Shown here: in pieces, positions 56,392 to 64,000 of the stretch
Layout: the number at the start of each line of letters is the position of its first letter
How positions within the stretch are numbered: the first letter of the stretch is position 1
From: Gordonia sihwensis NBRC 108236
GTDB lineage: Bacteria > Actinomycetota > Actinomycetes > Mycobacteriales > Mycobacteriaceae
Assembly: GCF_000333035.1 (NCBI RefSeq)
Contig: NZ_BANU01000025.1
Span: forward strand, 1 to 64,000
Length of the DNA: 64,000 nt
Direction: 5' to 3'
Made by a program: the position numbers and the translations under genes
The notes under the pieces: model-generated
Told to the model about the DNA's origin: nothing
The model's database searches: none
The model's input: only the letters and a program-made list of their open reading frames with translations

Positions 56392-56871
56392 GTGTCCGAA
56401 TCCGATACTTCCGTCGAGGCCTGCACCCGAGCTCTTGTGGCATTTCTCGAGCGGGTCGCGGCACGCGCCTCCTGCAACACCGTCGACCGCGTGGCGGCCA
56501 CCGACATGACCCTCTCGCAGCTCCGGATGCTGATGGTCCTGTCCCGCTGCGATCACGACCTGTCGGTGAACGAACTCGCCGACGCCGTCGGCCTGTCGCT
56601 CGCCGCGGCCGGCCGCGGGGCCGACCGGCTGGTGGTGCTCGATCTCGTCACCCGCAGGGAGGACGAGTGCGATCGCCGGGTGAAGCGCCTGTCCCTCTCC
56701 GATCACGGGCGCGAGATGATCGCGACTCAGTTCCGGATGCGGGACGACGACCTCGCCGACCTCGTCGCCGAGATTCCCAGTGACGTCCGCGGCGACCTCG
56801 CCTCGGCGCTGTCGAGCGCACTGGATGCGCTTCCTCCCACCCCATCCTTCGCCGACTCTTCACGAACCTAG
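56392..56871 (+). CDS. MarR-family transcriptional regulator
   Basis: A winged-helix protein of 159 residues from GTG 56392 (a TTG at 56368 would add eight). The DNA-binding part is LSVNELADAVGLSLAAAGRG (about 70-90), followed by the wing RREDECDRRVKRLSLS. It lies 12 bp before an MFS exporter and most likely represses it. TTGCGTTGCAGCAA (56351-56364) upstream has inverted TTGC/GCAA ends and could be its operator. It might also affect the divergent peroxidase gene. Confidence 0.83.
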   Translation: MSESDTSVEACTRALVAFLERVAARASCNTVDRVAATDMTLSQLRMLMVLSRCDHDLSVNELADAVGLSLAAAGRGADRLVVLDLVTRREDECDRRVKRLSLSDHGREMIATQFRMRDDDLADLVAEIPSDVRGDLASALSSALDALPPTPSFADSSRT

Positions 56872-56883
56872 AAAGAGAACCTC

Positions 56884-58440
56884 ATGACCTCATCCCCACC
56901 GGGGACCGCGAGCGACAAGCTGGGACGTGACGTCTTCATCGTCGCCGGCGTGGTGGTGCTCGGCGCGATCATGTCGATCCTCGACGTGACCGTCGTCGCC
57001 GTCGCTCAGCCCACCTTCATGTCCGAGTTCGACACCACCTCGGCCGGTGCCGCGTGGTCGATGACCGGTTACACCCTGGCGCTGGCCGCGGTGATCCCGA
57101 CCGCCAGCTGGGCCGCATCGCGTTTCGGCACCAAACGCGTCTACATGGCCTCGCTCATCCTGTTCCTGATCGGCTCGGTCCTGTGCGCGATGGCCTGGAA
57201 CATCGGCTCGCTCGTCGCGTTCCGCGTGCTCCAGGGCTTCGGCGGCGGTCTGCTCATGCCGATCGGCATGATGATCATGACCCGCGCGGCCGGGCCCGAG
57301 CGCGTCGGCTCGGTGATGGCAGTTCTCGGCATCCCGATGCTGCTCGGCCCCATCATGGGCCCGATCCTCGGCGGATGGCTGATCGAGATCGCCTCGTGGC
57401 ACTGGGTGTTCCTGATCAACGTCCCGATCGGTGTCATCGCCCTCGTGTACGCCTTCTTCGCGCTGCCCGGCGGCGGCGCCGAGCCCGGCAAGAAGATCGA
57501 CTTCCCCGGCCTTCTCATGCTCTCGCCCGGTCTGGCGTTGTTCCTGTTCGGCGTCTCCTCGAGCGCCGAGGAGCGGACCTTCGGCACGCCGCGCGTGTAC
57601 GGCCCGATGATCGTCGGCGCGATTCTGATCATCGCCTTCGTCTGGCACGCCTTCCGCACCACCAACCCGCTGCTGGACCTGCGCCTGTTCCGCAACTCCA
57701 CCCTGCGCGTATCGGTGATCACGATGTCGCTGTTCGCGATCGCCTTCTTCGGCGCGTCGCTGCTGTACCCGCAGTACTTCATCGTGGTGCGAGGAGAGTC
57801 GACGCTGATGGCGGGCCTGCTCCTGGCGCCGCAGGGCCTGGGCGCGATGCTGACGATGCCGATCGCGGGCAAGATGACCGACAAGATCGGTCCCGGCAAG
57901 TTCGTCCTCGCGGGCCTGGTCCTCATCGCCGTCGGCGTGGCAGCGTTCATCACGCTGGGCACCGACACCTCGTACTGGTTCCTGTGCCTCGCGCTGTTCG
58001 TCCAGGGCCTCGGCATGGGCATGACGATGATGCCGATCATGTCGGCGTCGCTGGCCACCCTGCGGGGTTCGGAGATCGCCGACGGCTCCACTCTGATGAA
58101 CGCGATTCAGCAGACCTCGTCGTCCATCGGCACCGCCGTCATCACGGTCATCTTCACCACCATGCTCGCCCCGCTGTCGCGGGCGATCATGCAGGCCGGA
58201 GGCGACCAGACCAAGACGATGAACGCGATGATCGAGAACGGCGTCGATGTGCGGGATCCCGCCGCGGTCGGCGCGGCAGGCCAGAACGTGATCTCCGACA
58301 TCGCGTCCACGTACGGCAACACGTTCATCGTGGCGACGGCGCTGGTGGCCCTGACTCTGATCCCCGCCTTCTTCCTGCCCCGCAAGAAGATGGTCGCCGC
58401 CGACACCGAGGAGCAGCCGGTGCCGGTCGCGCTCCACTGA
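56884..58440 (+). CDS. MFS drug-efflux transporter, DHA2 family
   Basis: A 518-residue, 14-helix exporter of the EmrB/QacA family. Landmarks are ILDVTVVAVAQPTF in TM1, the motif A-like loop ASRFGTKRVYMA and the TM5 antiporter motif GIPMLLGPIMGPILGGWLIE. It carries AAAGAGAA before the ATG and forms a two-gene unit with the MarR regulator. Substrates are unknown; induction by a compound that relieves MarR repression is the expected logic. A hairpin terminator follows. Confidence 0.9.
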   Translation: MTSSPPGTASDKLGRDVFIVAGVVVLGAIMSILDVTVVAVAQPTFMSEFDTTSAGAAWSMTGYTLALAAVIPTASWAASRFGTKRVYMASLILFLIGSVLCAMAWNIGSLVAFRVLQGFGGGLLMPIGMMIMTRAAGPERVGSVMAVLGIPMLLGPIMGPILGGWLIEIASWHWVFLINVPIGVIALVYAFFALPGGGAEPGKKIDFPGLLMLSPGLALFLFGVSSSAEERTFGTPRVYGPMIVGAILIIAFVWHAFRTTNPLLDLRLFRNSTLRVSVITMSLFAIAFFGASLLYPQYFIVVRGESTLMAGLLLAPQGLGAMLTMPIAGKMTDKIGPGKFVLAGLVLIAVGVAAFITLGTDTSYWFLCLALFVQGLGMGMTMMPIMSASLATLRGSEIADGSTLMNAIQQTSSSIGTAVITVIFTTMLAPLSRAIMQAGGDQTKTMNAMIENGVDVRDPAAVGAAGQNVISDIASTYGNTFIVATALVALTLIPAFFLPRKKMVAADTEEQPVPVALH

Positions 58441-58460
58441 TCGCGATCAGCCGACCGACA

Positions 58461-58490
58461 GTGACGCCCCCGGGAGACCGGGGGCGTCAC
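58461..58490. terminator. Terminator hairpin between the MFS gene and ptrB
   Basis: GTGACGCCCCCGG (58461-58473) and its perfect complement (58478-58490) close a GAGA loop, 20 bp after the MFS stop and 26 bp after the ptrB stop on the other strand, so it can serve both convergent genes. Confidence 0.87.
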
Positions 58491-58516
58491 TCGTCTGCGG
58501 ACCCTGCAGGCCGGTG

Positions 58517-60661
58517 TCAGCCTCGACCGGCCGGCGCCCCCGACTGCTGGAGGATCCAGGCCAGTTCGAAGGCGGTCTCCTCCCACTGCTTGTACCGGCC
58601 GGAGACGCCGCCGTGGCCGGCGGTCATCTCGGTCTTGAGCAGCACCGGGTTCTCCGACGTGGTGCACTCCTGCAATCGCGCCACCCACTTCGCGGCCTCG
58701 ACGAAGAGGACGCGGGTGTCGTGCAGAGAGTTCTCGGCGAGGATCGCCGGATACGGCCGCGGCGCGACGTTCTCGTACGGCGAGTACGACTTCATGTACG
58801 CGTACACCTCGGGATCGTGGAGCGGATCGCCCCACTCGTCCCACTCGATCACCGTCAGCGGGAGCGACGGATCGAGGATCGAGGTGAGAGCGTCCACGAA
58901 GGGCACCGCGGCGAGTACTCCGTTGAACAGTTCGGGAGCCAGGTTCACCACGGCACCGACGAGCAGACCGCCGGCACTGCCGCCCTCTGCCACCAGGTGG
59001 TCCGGCGAGGTCCAGCCCGTGTCGATGAGGTGCCGGGCGACGTCGATGAAGTCGGTGAAGGTGTTCTTCTTGGAGAGCGTCTTGCCGTTCTCGTACCAGA
59101 GCCGTCCCATTTCGCCGCCTCCCCGCACGTGCGCGAAGGCCATGACCATTCCACGGTCGAGCATCGACAGCCGTGCCACCGAGAAACCGGGGTCCAGGCA
59201 GGTCTCGTAGGAGCCGTAGCCGTACAGCAGCATCGGCGCGGGCGCGGAGCGGTCGAGGTCGCGGCGGAACACCAGCGAGACCGGCACACGGGTGCCGTCG
59301 CCTGCCACCGCCCACTCCCGGACCGCGGTGTAGTCGTCGGGGTCGTACCCGCCGAGCACCGGCTGCCTCCGCAGCAGTGTCCGTTCACCGGTGGCGACGT
59401 CGAGGTCGAACACCTCGGCCGGATCCACGTAGCTGGTGTACACGATCCGCAACCGGGGGGTGTCCCACTCGGCGTTGGCGCCGAGCCCTGCCGAACGCAG
59501 TTCCTGGGGGAAGGTCACCTCGACGAAGTCGTCGGGCGCCGGGATGCCGTCCACCCGCCGCAGGTCGGCGATGGCCAGTCGCGGCAGCGCGTCCGCCCGG
59601 TACGACAGCACGAGGTAGTCGCGGAAGCAGTCGACGTCCTCGATACGGCGGCCGGGACGGTGCGGGATCAGTTCCCGGCGCGCGCCGAAGTCTCCCACGG
59701 GAACGAGGTCGACCGCGAAGTCGATCGCCTTGACGCCGTCGCGCTCGCCGTTGTGGACGATGACGAACCAGTCCTGGCCCGCGATCCGCGCGTGCTCGAC
59801 CGAGTAGTCGACTCCGTCGGTACGCCCCGCCACGGACACGAACTCGCCCGTCGGATCGTCCGCACTCAGGACCAGCGCCTCGGACGTCACCTTGGAGCCC
59901 ACGCTCAGCACGAGGTAGTCCTCGCTCTGCGTGGTGCCGATGCCCACCCAGTAGCGCTCATCGGGTTCGTGGAACACCTGCACGTCCGGCTCCGCCGATC
60001 CCACCTCGTGGCGCCAGACGGTGTCGGGACGCCAGGCGTCGTCGACCGTGGAGTAGAAGACGTACCTCGCATCGCGCGACCAGGTGGCGCCGGCCGCGAT
60101 GCCGGCGATCGTGTCCGGGAGGAGTTCCCCGGTCACCAGATTCCTGATGCGGAGGGTGTAGCGTTCGTCGCCCTTGACGTCGGTGCTGTAGGCGAGCCAG
60201 TCGCCGTCGTGGCTCACGGACGTGGCGCCCAGGCTGAAGAAGTCGTGACCCCTCGCCTCGGCGTTGGCGTCGAAGACGATCTCCTCGCCGGGCAGCGCGA
60301 CGCCCGGAGTCACCTCGGGCGGCGTCCAGTCGTCGGGCGAGGCGATCGGGCAGCGGCAGCTGACGGCGTACTGCTGTCCTTCGGTGGTCCGGGTGAAGTA
60401 CCAGAAGCGTCCGCTGCGCGTCGGCACGCTCATGTCGGTCTCCTGGACGCGCGACTTGATCTCGCCGAAGATGTCGCGCCTGAGCTGCGCCAGGTGCGCG
60501 GTCTCCTGCTCGACGAACGCGTTCTGGGCTTCCAGGTAGGCGATGACCTCCGGGTCCTCCTTGTCGCGCATCCACTCGTAATCGTCGACGACGACGTCAC
60601 CGTGGTGGACGCGCTGCGTCGGAACCTTCTTCGCGACCGGCGGGGCCGCCCGATCAGCCAT
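58517..60661 (-). CDS. ptrB: Oligopeptidase B-like S9 serine peptidase
   Basis: A 714-residue prolyl-oligopeptidase-fold enzyme with an N-terminal beta-propeller (about 70-410) and a C-terminal alpha/beta hydrolase domain. The nucleophile is in [13 protein letters not shown] (Ser near 553), [14 protein letters not shown] lies shortly before it, and the catalytic His is in [11 protein letters not shown]. Oligopeptidase B cleaves short peptides after basic residues. ATG 60661 overlaps the purC stop by eight bases. In M. tuberculosis ptrB also follows purC, there split into two frames; here it is intact. Confidence 0.92.
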   Translation of the reverse strand: MADRAAPPVAKKVPTQRVHHGDVVVDDYEWMRDKEDPEVIAYLEAQNAFVEQETAHLAQLRRDIFGEIKSRVQETDMSVPTRSGRFWYFTRTTEGQQYAVSCRCPIASPDDWTPPEVTPGVALPGEEIVFDANAEARGHDFFSLGATSVSHDGDWLAYSTDVKGDERYTLRIRNLVTGELLPDTIAGIAAGATWSRDARYVFYSTVDDAWRPDTVWRHEVGSAEPDVQVFHEPDERYWVGIGTTQSEDYLVLSVGSKVTSEALVLSADDPTGEFVSVAGRTDGVDYSVEHARIAGQDWFVIVHNGERDGVKAIDFAVDLVPVGDFGARRELIPHRPGRRIEDVDCFRDYLVLSYRADALPRLAIADLRRVDGIPAPDDFVEVTFPQELRSAGLGANAEWDTPRLRIVYTSYVDPAEVFDLDVATGERTLLRRQPVLGGYDPDDYTAVREWAVAGDGTRVPVSLVFRRDLDRSAPAPMLLYGYGSYETCLDPGFSVARLSMLDRGMVMAFAHVRGGGEMGRLWYENGKTLSKKNTFTDFIDVARHLIDTGWTSPDHLVAEGGSAGGLLVGAVVNLAPELFNGVLAAVPFVDALTSILDPSLPLTVIEWDEWGDPLHDPEVYAYMKSYSPYENVAPRPYPAILAENSLHDTRVLFVEAAKWVARLQECTTSENPVLLKTEMTAGHGGVSGRYKQWEETAFELAWILQQSGAPAGRG

Positions 60662-61550
60662 GCTGGGCGTCCGGCCAATCGGCGAAACTCTGCTGCGAGA
60701 TCCGTTCGTACGCCTCGATGTACCGCGCCCGAGTCCGCTCGACGACGTCGGCGGGCAGGGCCGGCGGCCGCTGTTCGCCCGTGCGGTCCCAACCCGAATC
60801 CGGTCCGGTGAGCCAGTTGCGGACGATCTGCTTGTCGAAGCTCGGCTGCACCCTGCCCGGCGCGTAGGTCGCGGCGTCCCAGTAGCGGGAGGAATCGGGG
60901 GTCAGCACCTCGTCGGCGAGGACCAGTGAGCCGTCGGCCGCCTGTCCGAACTCGAACTTGGTGTCCGCGAGGATGATTCCGCGCTCAGCGGCCAGCTGGG
61001 ATCCGCGGCCGTAGATGTCGAGGGTCGCGTCGCGCAGCCGTTCCGCCAGGTCGGCGCCGACCGTCTCGGCCACCTGGTCGAAGCTGACGTTCTCGTCGTG
61101 GTCACCCACGGCCGCCTTGGTGGCCGGGGTGAAGATCGGTTCCGGGAGCTTGTCGGCCTCACCGAGCCCGGCGGGCAGCCGCACGCCGCAGACGGCGCCG
61201 GTGGCCTGATAGTCGGCCAGGCCCGAACCGGTCAGATAGCCGCGAGCAACGCACTCCACCTGCACCATCGGCAGCTTCTTGACGACCATCGACCGGCCGA
61301 CGAGTTCGGCCGGGATGCGTTCGTCGGCGGGACCGCCGTCGAGATGGTTCGGCACCCCGAGGTGCTCGAACCAGAAGAAGCTGGCCGCCGTGAGAATCCG
61401 GCCCTTGTCCGGGATCGGGGTGTCGAGGATGAAGTCGTACGCCGAGATGCGATCGGAGGTGACCAGCAGCAGCGTGGCGTCGTCGATCTGGTAGATGTCA
61501 CGGACCTTGCCCGACGCGATGTGCCGGTAGTCGGCGAGGGTGGGACGCAT
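60654..61550 (-). CDS. purC: SAICAR synthase PurC
   Basis: A 298-residue ATP-dependent ligase. The N-terminal [20 protein letters not shown] and [12 protein letters not shown] are hallmark motifs, with [15 protein letters not shown] and the late DTKFEFGQ segment. It joins aspartate to CAIR in de novo purine synthesis. The gene lies 9 bp after purB and overlaps ptrB, so purB-purC-ptrB is one operon. Confidence 0.95.
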   Translation of the reverse strand: MRPTLADYRHIASGKVRDIYQIDDATLLLVTSDRISAYDFILDTPIPDKGRILTAASFFWFEHLGVPNHLDGGPADERIPAELVGRSMVVKKLPMVQVECVARGYLTGSGLADYQATGAVCGVRLPAGLGEADKLPEPIFTPATKAAVGDHDENVSFDQVAETVGADLAERLRDATLDIYGRGSQLAAERGIILADTKFEFGQAADGSLVLADEVLTPDSSRYWDAATYAPGRVQPSFDKQIVRNWLTGPDSGWDRTGEQRPPALPADVVERTRARYIEAYERISQQSFADWPDAQHG

Positions 61551-61559
61551 GCGGGGCTC

Positions 61560-63358
<1,799 letters not shown>

Positions 63359-63405
63359 ACTACCCGCCCTGCCCCGACCGCACCGACCGAACCCCGGAGG
63401 AAGAC

Positions 63406-63810
63406 ATGAAACTCGCCATCTCCACCACCGTCGACGCCCCGCTCGACGAGGCCGTCGCCCGAACGCGCGAAGCGTTGTCCGCCCAGGGCTTCGGCGTCCT
63501 CACCGAGATCGACATGGCGGCCACCCTCAAGACGAAGATCGGCGCGGAGATGGAGGATTACGTGATCCTCGGCGCGTGCAACCCTCCCCTCGCCCACCGA
63601 GCGGTGACCGCCGAGCGGCAGATCGGGCTCCTCCTGCCCTGTAACGTCGTCGTCCGCGCCGACACCGACGATCCGGGACGCAGCATCGTCGAGGCGATGA
63701 ACCCGCAACTGATGGTGACCGTGGTCGACAACCCCGGCCTCGCCGACGTTGCGGACGAGGCGACCGCCAGGCTCACCGCCGCCGTCGAATCGCTGTCGGC
63801 CGGCGCCTGA
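63406..63810 (+). CDS. DUF302-family protein
   Basis: A 134-residue soluble protein with the family pattern TVDAPLDEAVARTREALSAQ, GFGVLTEIDM and YVILGACNPPLAHRAV, followed by GLLLPCNVVVR. Each of the last two contains one cysteine. DUF302 proteins often accompany CsoR-family repressors and sulfur or metal stress genes; their biochemical role is not established. CCGGAGGAAG gives a strong ribosome-binding site before ATG 63406. It is second in the csoR-type operon, with a 47-bp gap. Confidence 0.86.
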   Translation: MKLAISTTVDAPLDEAVARTREALSAQGFGVLTEIDMAATLKTKIGAEMEDYVILGACNPPLAHRAVTAERQIGLLLPCNVVVRADTDDPGRSIVEAMNPQLMVTVVDNPGLADVADEATARLTAAVESLSAGA

Positions 63811-63857
63811 ACGAGCAGTAGTCAACGATCAGCAGACACCCCCTGAAAGGACTCGAC

Positions 63858-63995
63858 ATGTGTTTCCCCGTCACCTGCGGTAAGTGCGGAAAGATCACTT
63901 GGGACGGCTGTGGTGAACACGTCGCCGACGTGATGGGCCCGGTCCCCGCCGACCGCCGCTGCACCTGCCCCGATCCGCGGTCGGCCGCTCACTGA
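63858..63995 (+). CDS. 45-residue cysteine-rich protein
   Basis: A small frame starting MCFPVTCGKCGKITWDGCG, with cysteines at residues 2, 7, 10, 18, 35 and 37. CGKCGK plus CTCP gives a possible CxxC...CxC zinc or soft-metal site. CTGAAAGGAC precedes the ATG by about eight bases. It is third in the operon after csoR-like and DUF302 genes and ends five bases before the window edge. I recall similar short proteins annotated only as hypothetical in actinobacteria. A role in metal or persulfide handling is suggested by cysteine content and context only. Confidence 0.72.
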   Translation: MCFPVTCGKCGKITWDGCGEHVADVMGPVPADRRCTCPDPRSAAH

Positions 63996-64000
63996 GCCGG

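Overview
The window is high-GC DNA from a mycolic-acid-containing actinobacterium (order Mycobacteriales). The evidence is an antigen-85-type mycolyltransferase, a DUF5313 protein, a DUF732 lipoprotein, a DUF222/13E12-HNH protein and a KstR-controlled steroid catabolic gene set. The array of GAGCGAGCGAAGCGAG-type repeats at the left edge and the gene content look most like Gordonia or a close relative; the genus is an inference. No rRNA, tRNA, CRISPR array, insertion sequence or prophage was seen.

Layout. 1-705: tandem palindromic (REP-like) array. 741-4598: an NRAMP metal transporter with a promoter/operator, an alpha/beta hydrolase and a DUF222-HNH protein. 4642-12298: steroid ring degradation. 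A leftward operon hsaA-hsaC-hsaB-DUF1214-SDR-sulfotransferase diverges from kshA plus a small conserved gene, with three tandem KstR-type boxes between them; hsaD is absent. 12318-13981: a PopR/ClgR-like regulator facing a two-gene clpP operon, with matching palindromes at both promoters. 13989-18161: an LCP-family protein, two genes each broken by a one-base frameshift (CtaG-like and VOC family), and a methyltransferase. 18199-21321: two KstR boxes, kstD, a chsH3-like hydratase and a DUF6918 gene.

21334-30731: mixed accessory genes, including two MFS/SDR genes, a lipoprotein, an OhrR-like MarR regulator, a flavin monooxygenase plus serine hydrolase operon with a divergent TetR regulator, and an ABC-F protein. 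30742-32415: a lower-GC islet with two uncharacterised genes and a decayed reading frame. 32416-33355: a stand-alone EF-Tu domain-II-like protein and a DUF732 lipoprotein. 33368-42984: steroid side-chain degradation. A KstR box drives fadE28-fadE29-chsH2-chsH1-ltp2-fadD, equivalent to the mycobacterial igr operon without cyp125; beside it fadE34 diverges from kstR itself across another KstR box.

43009-47855: cell-envelope genes (mycolyltransferase, membrane acyltransferase, SGNH hydrolase, proline-rich membrane protein). 47986-50526: clpC. 50781-53489: a secreted propeller-like protein and a QorR/Qor2-like redox pair. 53501-62987: purine and peptidase genes in an order resembling Mycobacterium (pepC, purQ, purS, then ptrB, purC, purB), interrupted by a glutathione peroxidase and a MarR/MFS pair. 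63044-63995: a CsoR/CstR-type repressor with its operator, a DUF302 protein and a 45-residue cysteine-rich protein, running to the window edge.

Together the KstR-boxed genes cover side-chain beta-oxidation (FadE34, ChsH3, FadE28/29, ChsH1/H2, Ltp2) and opening and cleavage of rings A/B (KstD, KshA, HsaA/B/C). They do not form a complete pathway: HsaD, CYP125, KshB and the ring C/D genes must lie elsewhere.
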